From contig NZ_CP078138.1 of assembly GCF_019212185.1 (NCBI RefSeq), positions 1,160,501 through 1,224,500 on the forward strand: DNA of 64,000 bases, given 5' to 3'. The translations under genes were made by a program, and so were the position numbers. This DNA is from Pseudomonas fluorescens (GTDB taxonomy: Bacteria > Pseudomonadota > Gammaproteobacteria > Pseudomonadales > Pseudomonadaceae). The notes below the pieces were generated by a model, which was given only the letters and a program-made list of their open reading frames with translations, made no database searches and was not told the DNA's origin. Below are positions 17,194 to 25,920 of the stretch, in pieces; the first letter of the stretch is position 1, and every line of letters begins with the position of its first letter.

Positions 17194-17589
17194 TCAGTAT
17201 TGAGTTGTCGTGTCTTTCTGCAAGTTATGTAGGACAACATCGCCGCGTAACTGAGTAAATTTTTCCATAAAAAAGGCCGCTGCACAGGCAGCGGCCAAAG
17301 TAAGACGTTGGATCAAGGAGCTACAAATCAACGTCAGTGAACAGCGGGAGACGAATTGAACAATCAGCGTGCAACCCATCGAAATCGGCTGGCGGGGCAA
17401 CTTGCCGCGACCACCAGTAAAGCTTAAGTCCTTATCGCCAAAGGAAAAATAGCGATTCGCGACATGCACTGTTACGTCATCGGCAACAGTCGGCCGGATC
17501 ATCGGTTTGATTGATGCCCCTCCATCCAGCCAATCCATACCCGGCGCAAAGCCACGCCCGCTACGGGCATTCACTCTTTGGAGCGACAC
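17194..17589 (-). CDS. Unrecognised small ORF, possibly real
   Basis: A 131-codon frame that starts at GTG with an exceptionally strong AAGGAGGT seven bases upstream. The product (start VSLQRVNARSGRGF, middle VADDVTVHVANRYFSFGDKD, then a hydrophobic stretch from about residue 65) matches nothing I recognise. Against it, a minus-strand hairpin terminator lies inside the frame at 17267-17296, which would cut the transcript before the stop. It may be a degraded gene, a leader peptide or chance. It fills most of the 547-base gap between the amidase and DUF1302 genes. Confidence 0.25.
   Translation of the reverse strand: MSLQRVNARSGRGFAPGMDWLDGGASIKPMIRPTVADDVTVHVANRYFSFGDKDLSFTGGRGKLPRQPISMGCTLIVQFVSRCSLTLICSSLIQRLTLAAACAAAFFMEKFTQLRGDVVLHNLQKDTTTQY
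17267..17296 (-). terminator. Minus-strand Rho-independent terminator
   Basis: Read on the minus strand: GGCCGCTGC, loop CTGT, GCAGCGGCC, then six T. This implies something is transcribed leftwards from the 17.3-17.6 kb gap; no established gene lies there. Confidence 0.75.
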
Positions 17590-17671
17590 CGCGAATACCT
17601 CCTTGGTGCGCTTATCGACCCTGATGGGCGGCAGTAGGGTGTGGCCTTCAGTCACTCACCGGGGAAGACGC

Positions 17672-19465
17672 ATGACAAAAACAACAATGCGCGCCATCTT
17701 CACGCCGCACGCGCTCGCCGTGGCGGTGGCCTTGGGCTTCTGCGCCCAGGCGCAGGCGGTTGATTTCAATCTGGGGGAAATCGAGGGCACGTTCGACTCC
17801 TCGCTGTCGATCGGCGCGAGCTGGGGCATGCGCGACGCCGACAACGCGCTGGTGGGCACGGTCAACGGCGGCTCCGGGCAGTCATCGACGGGTGACGACG
17901 GCCGCCTGAACTTCAGCAAGGGTGAAACTTTTTCGAAGATCTTCAAGGGGGTCCATGACCTGCAACTGAAGTACGGCGACAGCGGTGTATTTGTCCGCGG
18001 CAAATACTGGTACGACTTCGAACTCAAGGACGAGAGCCGGCCATTCAAAGACATCAGCGACCACAATCGCAAGGAAGGCGCGAAATCTTCCGGTGGGCAG
18101 ATCCTCGACGCGTTCGTTTATCACAACTACTCGATTGCCGACCTGCCAGGCACCGTGCGCGCCGGCAAGCAAGTGGTCAGTTGGGGGGAAAGTACCTTCA
18201 TCGGCAACTCGATCAACAGCATCAACCCGATAGACGTGTCCGCGTTCCGCCGTCCGGGCTCCGAGATCAAGGAAGGCCTGATTCCGGTCAACATGCTGTT
18301 CGCCACCCAGAGCCTGACTGACCGCTTGACGGTCGAGGGCTTCTATCAGTTGGAGTGGGACCAGACCGTTGTGGATAACTGTGGGACCTTCTTCGGCAAC
18401 GACGTGGTCGCCGACGGCTGCGTCAACAATTACACGGTCGCCAGCCCGGCGATCCGTCCGCTGCAGCCGATTGCCGCAGCCTTTGGCCAGGGTTTCGAAG
18501 TGACCTCGGAAGGCGTGGTGGTACCCCGTGGTGGCGACCGTGACGCGCGCGATTCGGGGCAGTGGGGCACCGCGTTGCGCTGGCTTGGCGATGACACCGA
18601 GTACGGCCTGTACTTCATGAATTACCACAGTCGTACGCCCACGGTCGGCACGGTGACCGCAGGGCTGTCGACGCTCTCGGCGTTGCCTGGCATCGTCGGC
18701 ACGGCCAACGCGATTGCCCCCGGCACCGGCTCGGCGCTGGCGCAGAGCGTGATGCTCGGTCGCGGCCAGTACTACCTCGACTACCCGGAGGACATTCGCC
18801 TGTATGGCGCGAGCTTCTCCACCACCTTGCCCACCGGCACCGCCTGGACCGGTGAAATCAGCTACCGGCCCAATGCCCCGGTTCAGGTCAGCACCAATGA
18901 CTTGACTCTGGCCCTGCTCAACCCGATTGCCGGCGGCGCCTTGTCGCCGATCAGCACCACGCCAGGAGCCGACAACAAGGGCTACCGCCGCAAGGAAGTG
19001 ACCCAGGTGCAAAGCACCCTGACGCACTTTTTCGACCAGGTCATGGGTGCCCAGCGCCTGACCCTGGTGGGTGAGGCGGCGGTGGTGCGGGTCGGTGGTC
19101 TGGAGTCGCGCAGCAAACTGCGTTACGGGCGTGACTCGGTTTACGGCCAGTACGGTTTTGGTGGCGACACCGATGGCTTCGTGACCTCCACCTCCTGGGG
19201 CTACCGCGCCCGGGCGATCCTCGATTACGCCAACGTGATCGGCGGGATCAACCTCAAGCCCAACCTGTCCTCGTCCCACGACGTCGCCGGTTATGGCCCC
19301 AACGGTTTGTTCAACGAAGGCTCCAAGGCGGTCAGCGTCGGCGTCGATGCCGACTACCGCAACACCTACACCGCGAGCCTCAGCTACACCGACTTTTTTG
19401 GTGGCGACTACAACACCCTTGAAGACCGCGATTTCCTGGCCCTGAGCTTCGGCGTGAACTTCTGA
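17672..19465 (+). CDS. DUF1302 outer-membrane-like protein
   Basis: A 597-residue DUF1302 protein. A signal peptide is evident (HALAVAVALGFCAQAQA, cleaved before VDFNLG). The mature part is rich in aromatic beta strands with alternating polarity and ends in LALSFGVNF, a C-terminal Phe typical of outer-membrane barrels. DUF1302 genes usually travel with DUF1329, and often with RND-type transporters, in sterol or lipid catabolic regions. Its role is not established. ATG at 17672 with GGGGAAG upstream is chosen over longer frames without a signal peptide. DUF1329 follows after 22 bases. Confidence 0.87.
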   Translation: MTKTTMRAIFTPHALAVAVALGFCAQAQAVDFNLGEIEGTFDSSLSIGASWGMRDADNALVGTVNGGSGQSSTGDDGRLNFSKGETFSKIFKGVHDLQLKYGDSGVFVRGKYWYDFELKDESRPFKDISDHNRKEGAKSSGGQILDAFVYHNYSIADLPGTVRAGKQVVSWGESTFIGNSINSINPIDVSAFRRPGSEIKEGLIPVNMLFATQSLTDRLTVEGFYQLEWDQTVVDNCGTFFGNDVVADGCVNNYTVASPAIRPLQPIAAAFGQGFEVTSEGVVVPRGGDRDARDSGQWGTALRWLGDDTEYGLYFMNYHSRTPTVGTVTAGLSTLSALPGIVGTANAIAPGTGSALAQSVMLGRGQYYLDYPEDIRLYGASFSTTLPTGTAWTGEISYRPNAPVQVSTNDLTLALLNPIAGGALSPISTTPGADNKGYRRKEVTQVQSTLTHFFDQVMGAQRLTLVGEAAVVRVGGLESRSKLRYGRDSVYGQYGFGGDTDGFVTSTSWGYRARAILDYANVIGGINLKPNLSSSHDVAGYGPNGLFNEGSKAVSVGVDADYRNTYTASLSYTDFFGGDYNTLEDRDFLALSFGVNF

Positions 19466-19487
19466 TCTGGCTGAAAAGGATGACCTT

Positions 19488-20855
19488 ATGCGCAAGATGA
19501 TTCTGCAATGCGGTGCCCTGGCCTTGACCCTGCTGGCGGCCAACGTGATGGCGGCAGTGTCGCCGGAAGAAGCCAACAAGCTCGGCACCAGCCTGACCCC
19601 ACTGGGTGCGGAAAAGGCCGGCAACGCTGACGGCTCGATCCCGGCCTGGACGGGTGGTCTGCCGAAAAATGCCGGGGCGGTGGACAGCAAGGGCTTCCTC
19701 GCCGATCCGTTCGCCAGCGAGAAACCCCTGTTTACCATCACCGCGGCCAACGTCAACCAATACAAGGACAAGCTTTCCGAGGGCCAGGTGGCGATGTTCA
19801 AGCGCTACCCCGAGACCTACAAAATCCCGGTCTACCCGACTCACCGCAGTGTGGCGCTGCCGCCGGAAATCTACGAGTCGGCCAAGCGCAGCGCGCTGAA
19901 TGTAACCAGCATCAACGACGGTAACGGCCTGGCCAACTTCACCGGCAATCGCTACTACGCCTTCCCGATTCCGAAGAACGGCGTCGAGGTGTTGTGGAAC
20001 CACATCACCCGTTATCACGGCGGCAACCTCAAGCGCATCATCACCCAGGTGACCCCGCAGACTAACGGCGCCTACACGCCGATCCGCTTCGAAGAAGAAA
20101 TCGCCGTGCCGCAACTGATCAAGGACCTGGATCCGGAAAAAGCCGCCAACGTACTGACCTTCTTCAAGCAGTCGGTGACCGCCCCGGCGCGCCTGGCCGG
20201 TAATGTGCTGCTGGTCCATGAGACCCTTGACCAGGTCAAGGAACCGCGCCTGGCCTGGATCTACAACGCCGGCCAACGCCGGGTGCGTCGCGCGCCACAA
20301 GTGGCCTATGACGGGCCGGGCACGGCGGCGGACGGACTGCGCACCTCAGACAACTTCGACATGTTTTCCGGTGCGCCGGATCGCTATGACTGGAAGCTGA
20401 TCGGCAAGAAGGAAATGTACATCCCGTACAACAGCTACAAGCTCGATTCGCCGAGCCTGAAGTACGACGACGTGGTCAAGGCCGGGCACATCAACCAGGA
20501 CCTGACCCGCTATGAACTGCACCGGGTCTGGGAAGTGATTGGCACGGTCAAGCCGAGCGAGCGGCACATCTATGCCAAGCGGCACATGTACCTCGACGAG
20601 GACAGCTGGCAAGTGGCGCTGGCCGATCACTACGACGGGCGCGGGCAACTGTGGCGCGTCGCCGAAGGTCACGCGCAGTTCTACTACGACCACCAGAACC
20701 CGGCCTACACCCTGGAAGCGCTGTACGACATCATTGCCGGCCGCTACATCGCCCTGGGGATGAAAAACGAAGAGAAGCGCAGTTTCATATACGGCTTCGA
20801 GGCCAGGGCTGCGGATTACACGCCGGCGGCGCTGCGGGCGGAGGGGGTGCGTTAA
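19488..20855 (+). CDS. DUF1329 exported protein
   Basis: A 455-residue protein with a signal peptide (LQCGALALTLLAANVMAA, then VSPEEANKLG). DUF1329 proteins are periplasmic and resemble the LolA/LolB lipoprotein-carrier fold. Conserved segments include TPLGAEKAGNADGSIPAWTG near the mature N-terminus and YNAGQRRVRRAPQVAYD in the middle. Together with DUF1302 it probably forms a periplasm/outer-membrane pair handling a hydrophobic compound; this is inference. AAGGA lies upstream of the ATG and a terminator follows the gene. Confidence 0.88.
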   Translation: MRKMILQCGALALTLLAANVMAAVSPEEANKLGTSLTPLGAEKAGNADGSIPAWTGGLPKNAGAVDSKGFLADPFASEKPLFTITAANVNQYKDKLSEGQVAMFKRYPETYKIPVYPTHRSVALPPEIYESAKRSALNVTSINDGNGLANFTGNRYYAFPIPKNGVEVLWNHITRYHGGNLKRIITQVTPQTNGAYTPIRFEEEIAVPQLIKDLDPEKAANVLTFFKQSVTAPARLAGNVLLVHETLDQVKEPRLAWIYNAGQRRVRRAPQVAYDGPGTAADGLRTSDNFDMFSGAPDRYDWKLIGKKEMYIPYNSYKLDSPSLKYDDVVKAGHINQDLTRYELHRVWEVIGTVKPSERHIYAKRHMYLDEDSWQVALADHYDGRGQLWRVAEGHAQFYYDHQNPAYTLEALYDIIAGRYIALGMKNEEKRSFIYGFEARAADYTPAALRAEGVR

Positions 20856-20905
20856 GCCTCGTGTTCCCGGTTCAGGCCGGGATATTTGTGGCTAGCTTTA
20901 AACCC

Positions 20906-20937
20906 CTGTGGGAGCGCCGCCCGGGCTGCTCCCACAG
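20906..20937. repeat. REP-like palindrome
   Basis: CTGTGGGAGC (20906-20915) pairs with GCTCCCACAG (20928-20937) around a GC-rich centre. The GTGGGAGC core is the usual one of Pseudomonas REP elements. Confidence 0.75.
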
Positions 20938-20975
20938 ATTCAACAGTGGCATCGCTCACGTGGCTGGCAGGACAA

Positions 20976-21003
20976 ATGGCGACCCACCGGTCGCCATTTT
21001 TTA
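20976..21003 (+). terminator. Rho-independent terminator after DUF1329
   Basis: ATGGCGACC-CACC-GGTCGCCAT followed by a T run. It ends the DUF1302-DUF1329 transcript about 120 bases past the stop. Confidence 0.85.
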
Positions 21004-21091
21004 TGGCACTCGATCAGCCTGCTGAATCTTTCTCAACAAGGCCACGGTTGAGGGCTAGGGTGGCGGCACAACTATAAAAAGGTCCGCTGCA

Positions 21092-23638
21092 ATGACTGCC
21101 ATGACACGCTGTCTGGATCGCCCGGGATCGGTGCCACGTTTGTCGGCCTTGCACGTCAATCGCGCGCGCCTGGCGCAGCCGCTGCTGAACTCGTCGGCGC
21201 GGGTGAAATTACTCTGTGCCCCGGCAGGCAGCGGCAAGAGCGCGCTGTTCGCCGAGTGCCTGGCGCAAGCTCCCGCAGGGTGCACGGTGCTCTGGCTGGC
21301 GCTGCATGGCATTGCGCAAAGTCCGGAGCAATTGTGTAGCGCGCTGGCCCAGACGCTGGGGCTGGAGGCACAGGACGAAGTACAGTTGCTGGCCAGCCTG
21401 GCGCAGCTGACGACCCCGGCCTGGTTGTTTATCGACGACTACTGCCGAGTTCCGGCACCTGAACTGGACGCCTTGCTCGATCGCCTGTTGAGCGCCAGCA
21501 GCCCGGCGCTCACCTGGTGGCTGGCTGGTCGGCGGCGACCACACTGCAATTGGCCCCGCCTGTTGCTCGACGACGACTTGTACGAGGGGGCGGCGAGCGA
21601 GCTGGCCTTCAATCGTGGCGAGATCCAGCAGTTGATCGCGCAACTGCCCCATGACCTGTGTGCCAATGCCTGCGAGCGGATCTTCCAGCGCAGCGGTGGC
21701 TGGTGCGCGTGCGTCAGGGTGGCCTTGCAGGACAGCAATGGCCGCAGTGCCGATGAACTGAAGAGCGGTCGCTCGGCAATCATGCTCGATTATCTGCACC
21801 ATGAATTGTTCAGCAGTCTGTCGCCGGAACTGGCCCAGGCCTGGCGCGTGCTGGCGCACCTGCCGCGATTCAACCTGGGCCTGTGCGAGCACTTGTTCGG
21901 CGCGGGCGAGGGCGGGCAATGGCTGCGCGCCTTGCAGGAACGGGGGTGTTTCATCGAACCCTGGGAGCAATCGGATGACTGGTTGCAAGTATTCCCGCCA
22001 CTGGCGCAACTGGTCCGCGACGATGGTTGGGAAGCCGGACGCTCCTGGCATCGACGGGCTTGCCAGTGGTTCGTCGCCCAGCAGGATTGGCAGGCAGCGT
22101 TCGACCAGGCGCTGCAGGCCGAAGCGTTCGAGATGGCGATCAGTCTGCTGCAGCATTTCGGCTTCGAGCAGCTATTCGAGCAGCGCAACGCTGTCCTGCT
22201 GTTGCATCTGTACGAACAGCAGGGCGCCGATCTGTTGCTGTGCAGTGCCCACCTGATCGGCCTGGTGACCGCCGCCTTGTTGTTTGCCGGACGCTTCGAG
22301 GAAGCCGCGGCGTGCATCGAGCACATGGCCCGATTTTCCCCGCAACCCACGGCTGATACCCAGCACGAACTGGTTGCACGCTGGCAGGCGCAACAGGGCT
22401 GGCTGCTGCACCTGCAAGGGCGGATGGCGCCGGCGCGTGAGCACTTCATCGAGGCGCTGGAGGCGTTGCCGACTCACGCCTGGCCGGCGCGCTTGCTGTG
22501 TTTGTCGGGGCTGACTCAACAAGCCTTGCTGTGTGGCGAACTGGAGGTTGCCCAAGGCTTGAACCGGGATGCACTGTGCCTGGCGCGCGCCCAGGGGGCG
22601 TTGTTGTTCGAAGGGCTGCTGGAGCTCGACCACGCGCAAATCCTCGAGCAGCGTGGTGCCCCCCATCGAGCGCAAAACCTGCTGGATGGGATCCAGCAGT
22701 TGCTGGCCCGCCAGGCCGGTTCAGCGACGCCGCTGCTGGGACGGATCGCCCTGCGCCGCGGCCGGTTGGCCTTGAGTCTGGGGCAGGACGACGAGGCCGC
22801 CGAGTTTTTCGAGGCGGGACTTCAAGAGTGTCTGCGCAGCCATGACAAGCGGGTGCTGTACGGCTATCTGGGGCTGGCAGAAGTTGCGGCCAATCGCAGC
22901 GATTTCGCCCAGGCTTTCGTTTACCTGCGTGATGCCGAGCGGATGATGCAGCGCCGGCATATTCCCGAAACGGTCTACCGTGGCGTCCTGTTACAGGTCA
23001 GCAGCGACTTCTGGCTGCAGCAAGGGCGTGCCGAACTGGCCCTCGAGGCGCTGACCCGAGTGCTGCGTCACTTCCACGGGGCACAGGCCCGGCAAGCCCC
23101 GCCGGCGACTCTCGAACTGATCCCGCGCCTGCGCTATCTGCGGGTGTTGGCCGAGGTGCAGCTCAAGCAGGCGAGCCAACCTTTGGCCCAGCTTCAGACG
23201 CTGCTGCAAGAAGCCCGGCAATCGGCAATGCTCGGGCTGGAGGTGGAATTGCTGCTGATCATCGCGCAGGTGACCTGGCTGCTGGAGCGTCCACTTGAGG
23301 CACGGCAAGCGTTGCAGGAGGCTCGACAACTGGCCGAGCGCTGTCACCTGCAGCAACCGCTGAACGCCTTGCAGCGGCAAGTGCCGGGTTTATTCGCGGC
23401 CGTTCAGCCGGTGCCGGCATCGAACCAGGCCTGTCGCGGCGACAACCCGCTGAGTCAGCGCGAGATGGAGGTGCTGCAGTTGATTGCCCAGGGCAACTCC
23501 AATCTGCAGATCGCCGAGCACTTGTTCATTTCCCTGCATACCGTCAAGACCCACGCCCGGCGCATCAACGGCAAGCTCGCGGTGGAGCGGCGTACCCAGG
23601 CGGTGGCCAAGGCCAAGGCGCTCGGGTTCTTCGCCTGA
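21092..23638 (+). CDS. MalT-like LuxR-family transcriptional regulator
   Basis: An 848-residue regulator of the LAL/MalT type. A Walker A motif APAGSGKSALF lies at about residues 44-54, with a Walker B-like WLFIDDY near 112. A large helical TPR-like region follows from about 300 to 750. The last 65 residues are a LuxR helix-turn-helix (SQREMEVLQLIAQGNSNLQI, then FISLHTVKTHARRINGKL). Such proteins bind ATP and an inducer before activating promoters. It lies downstream of the DUF1302-DUF1329 pair in the same direction, so it probably controls that pair; this is inference. A second in-frame ATG lies three codons in. Confidence 0.9.
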   Translation: MTAMTRCLDRPGSVPRLSALHVNRARLAQPLLNSSARVKLLCAPAGSGKSALFAECLAQAPAGCTVLWLALHGIAQSPEQLCSALAQTLGLEAQDEVQLLASLAQLTTPAWLFIDDYCRVPAPELDALLDRLLSASSPALTWWLAGRRRPHCNWPRLLLDDDLYEGAASELAFNRGEIQQLIAQLPHDLCANACERIFQRSGGWCACVRVALQDSNGRSADELKSGRSAIMLDYLHHELFSSLSPELAQAWRVLAHLPRFNLGLCEHLFGAGEGGQWLRALQERGCFIEPWEQSDDWLQVFPPLAQLVRDDGWEAGRSWHRRACQWFVAQQDWQAAFDQALQAEAFEMAISLLQHFGFEQLFEQRNAVLLLHLYEQQGADLLLCSAHLIGLVTAALLFAGRFEEAAACIEHMARFSPQPTADTQHELVARWQAQQGWLLHLQGRMAPAREHFIEALEALPTHAWPARLLCLSGLTQQALLCGELEVAQGLNRDALCLARAQGALLFEGLLELDHAQILEQRGAPHRAQNLLDGIQQLLARQAGSATPLLGRIALRRGRLALSLGQDDEAAEFFEAGLQECLRSHDKRVLYGYLGLAEVAANRSDFAQAFVYLRDAERMMQRRHIPETVYRGVLLQVSSDFWLQQGRAELALEALTRVLRHFHGAQARQAPPATLELIPRLRYLRVLAEVQLKQASQPLAQLQTLLQEARQSAMLGLEVELLLIIAQVTWLLERPLEARQALQEARQLAERCHLQQPLNALQRQVPGLFAAVQPVPASNQACRGDNPLSQREMEVLQLIAQGNSNLQIAEHLFISLHTVKTHARRINGKLAVERRTQAVAKAKALGFFA

Positions 23639-23640
23639 GA

Positions 23641-24447
23641 TCAGCCCTGGCTGGCGATGCCGTCGTGGCCCATGCGCCAGCTCACTGCCCGGGCCGCCGC
23701 CAGCAGGCGCCGGGCTGCCGGACCGTTTTCGTCGGCGTGAAACAACGAGGCCGGGCCGACGATGGTCAGCACTGCAGCGATCTGTCCGACGGCGTTGAAC
23801 ACCGGCGCCGACAGCGCATCCACGCCGGGCATCAGCAAACCATGCACATGGTGCAGGCCGCGTTCACGAATCTGTTCACACAGGCTCGCGTAGGCCTGTG
23901 CACTGGCCAATGGATGGGGCGCTGAAGCGGCGACTTCCTGTTCCCGCAGTTCGTCGGTTTCGCGATGCGGCAGGTAGGCGCCGAACACCAGTCCGGTGGA
24001 TGAGCTGAGCAGTGGCAGCACCGAGCCCAACTGAGTGACCACCGTCACGGCGCGCACCGCCGGTTCGATGTGCACCACGGTGGCGCCCTGATTGCCCCAG
24101 ACCGCAAGGAAGCAGGTTTCATTCAGTTCGTCGCGCAACTCCGAGAGGGGCAGGGTGGCGACTTTCAGCACGTCCATGCTGTTCAGCGCAGCCAGGCCGA
24201 CGCGCAACGCCTCACGACCGAGGCCGTAGTGGTTGGTCGCCGCGTTCTGCTCGGCAAAGCCGCTGGCAATCAGCGCCTGCAGGTAGCGGTGGACCTTGCT
24301 CGCGGGCATCTGCACATGTTCGGCCAGGCGCGACAGCGAGGTCGACGGTGACAACTCGGCAAGCGCCTTGAGGATGTCGGTGCCGACCTCGGCCGAGCGG
24401 ACTTTCTGTTTGCCGGTGCTGTCGGCGGTAGGGCGCGGCTTTTCCAT
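23641..24447 (-). CDS. hmgR: IclR-family repressor HmgR
   Basis: A 268-residue IclR regulator. The winged helix covers about residues 18-75 (SAEVGTDILKALAELSPSTS, then LAEHVQMPASKVHRYLQALI). The rest is the IclR ligand-binding domain, with ATVVHIEP, LPLLSSSTGLVFGAYLP and GVDALSAPVFNAVGQIAAVL. In P. putida HmgR represses hmgABC and is released by homogentisate. It is divergent from hmgA over a 165-base region holding a clear multi-half-site dyad, which supports the assignment. Confidence 0.92.
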   Translation of the reverse strand: MEKPRPTADSTGKQKVRSAEVGTDILKALAELSPSTSLSRLAEHVQMPASKVHRYLQALIASGFAEQNAATNHYGLGREALRVGLAALNSMDVLKVATLPLSELRDELNETCFLAVWGNQGATVVHIEPAVRAVTVVTQLGSVLPLLSSSTGLVFGAYLPHRETDELREQEVAASAPHPLASAQAYASLCEQIRERGLHHVHGLLMPGVDALSAPVFNAVGQIAAVLTIVGPASLFHADENGPAARRLLAAARAVSWRMGHDGIASQG

Positions 24448-24508
24448 GGTTCGGTCATGTCTGCAGATGAATGGGCGTCTTTATAGCTTGACGGTCAATA
24501 CCAATCAA

Positions 24509-24534
24509 ATTACGTTATGCGTAATTGGATTACG
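24509..24534. promoter_or_regulatory. Three-half-site HmgR operator candidate
   Basis: ATTACG (24509-24514), CGTAAT (24520-24525) and ATTACG (24529-24534) form two overlapping dyads with gaps of 5 and 3 bases. The cluster lies in the divergent hmgR-hmgA promoter region, where an IclR repressor of both genes should bind. Confidence 0.65.
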
Positions 24535-24612
24535 ACAAAAATAACCGGGACGTGCCGAAACCCTGATCAGTGGGCGCGAAGGCCACGGTCCTCTCCCTGT
24601 TCAGGAGGCTCC

Positions 24613-25917
24613 ATGAACCCCGATTCAACGACGCCAGCGCTGGCCTATCAGTCAGGCTTCGGCAACGAATTCAGCAGCGAGGCCTTGCCCGGTGCATTGC
24701 CGGTCGGCCAGAACTCGCCGCAGAAAGCCCCATACGGTCTGTACACCGAGCTGTTCTCTGGCACCGCGTTCACCATGGTCCGCAGCGAAGCACGGCGCAC
24801 CTGGATGTACCGCATCCAGCCGTCGGCCAACCACCCGGCGTTCGTCAAGCTGGAGCGTCAGTTGGCCGGTGGCCCGCTGGGCGAAGTCACGCCCAATCGC
24901 CTGCGCTGGAACCCGTTGGATATCCCTGGCGAGCCGACCGATTTCATCGATGGCCTAGTGAGCATGGCGGCCAACTCGGGCGCGGAAAAACCGTCCGGGA
25001 TCAGCATTTATCACTACGCTGCCAACCGCTCGATGGAGCGCGTGTTCTTCAACGCCGATGGCGAGTGGTTGCTGGTGCCGCAACTGGGGCGCCTGCGTAT
25101 CGCCACTGAACTGGGGGTTCTGGAGCTGGAGCCGCTGGAAATCGCCGTGCTGCCCCGAGGCTTGAAATTCCGCATCGAATTGCTCGACCCGCAGGCCCGT
25201 GGCTACCTCGCGGAAAACCATGGCGCGCCACTGCGCCTGCCGGACCTGGGGCCGATTGGCAGTAACGGCCTGGCCAATCCGCGGGACTTCCTGACGCCAG
25301 TCGCGCACTACGAAAACCTGCAGCAACCGACCACCCTGGTGCAGAAATTCCTCGGTGAATTGTGGGCCTGCGAGCTGGACCATTCGCCGCTGAACGTGGT
25401 CGCCTGGCACGGCAACAACGTGCCGTACAAATATGACCTGCGTCGCTTCAACACCATCGGCACCGTCAGCTTCGATCACCCGGATCCATCGATCTTCACC
25501 GTGCTGACCTCGCCGACCAGCGTGCATGGCCTGGCCAACCTCGACTTCGTGATCTTCCCGCCGCGCTGGATGGTGGCCGAGAACACCTTCCGTCCACCGT
25601 GGTTCCACCGCAACCTGATGAATGAATTCATGGGCTTGATCCGTGGCGAATACGACGCCAAGGCCGAAGGCTTCCTGCCCGGCGGCGCCTCGCTGCACAG
25701 CTGCATGAGCGCCCATGGCCCGGATGGCGAGACCTGCACCAAGGCGATCAACGCCGAGCTGGCACCGGCCAAGATCGATAACACCATGGCCTTCATGTTC
25801 GAGACCAGCCAGGTGCTGCGCCCAACGCGCTTCGCCCTGGACTGCCCTCAATTGCAAAACACTTATGACGCTTGCTGGGCTTCGCTGCCCGCCACTTTCA
25901 ACCCGAATCGGAGATAA
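24613..25917 (+). CDS. hmgA: Homogentisate 1,2-dioxygenase HmgA
   Basis: A 434-residue iron enzyme that opens the ring of homogentisate to maleylacetoacetate. The N-terminus [20 protein letters not shown] is diagnostic. Iron ligands lie in the [18 protein letters not shown] segment (His, Glu) and in [13 protein letters not shown] (His). ATG at 24613 follows AGGAGG. It is the first gene of the catabolic operon for tyrosine and phenylalanine; fahA starts three bases after its stop codon. Tetrahydromonapterin made by the fol genes upstream is the cofactor for the phenylalanine hydroxylase that feeds this route. Confidence 0.97.
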   Translation: MNPDSTTPALAYQSGFGNEFSSEALPGALPVGQNSPQKAPYGLYTELFSGTAFTMVRSEARRTWMYRIQPSANHPAFVKLERQLAGGPLGEVTPNRLRWNPLDIPGEPTDFIDGLVSMAANSGAEKPSGISIYHYAANRSMERVFFNADGEWLLVPQLGRLRIATELGVLELEPLEIAVLPRGLKFRIELLDPQARGYLAENHGAPLRLPDLGPIGSNGLANPRDFLTPVAHYENLQQPTTLVQKFLGELWACELDHSPLNVVAWHGNNVPYKYDLRRFNTIGTVSFDHPDPSIFTVLTSPTSVHGLANLDFVIFPPRWMVAENTFRPPWFHRNLMNEFMGLIRGEYDAKAEGFLPGGASLHSCMSAHGPDGETCTKAINAELAPAKIDNTMAFMFETSQVLRPTRFALDCPQLQNTYDACWASLPATFNPNRR

Positions 25918-25920
25918 CCC

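Noticed and set aside
17882-19801. A 639-codon open frame antisense to DUF1302 and the DUF1329 start
   Set aside because: Low-complexity Gly/Arg/Ala-rich translation, no domain, and the plus strand has signal peptides and family matches.
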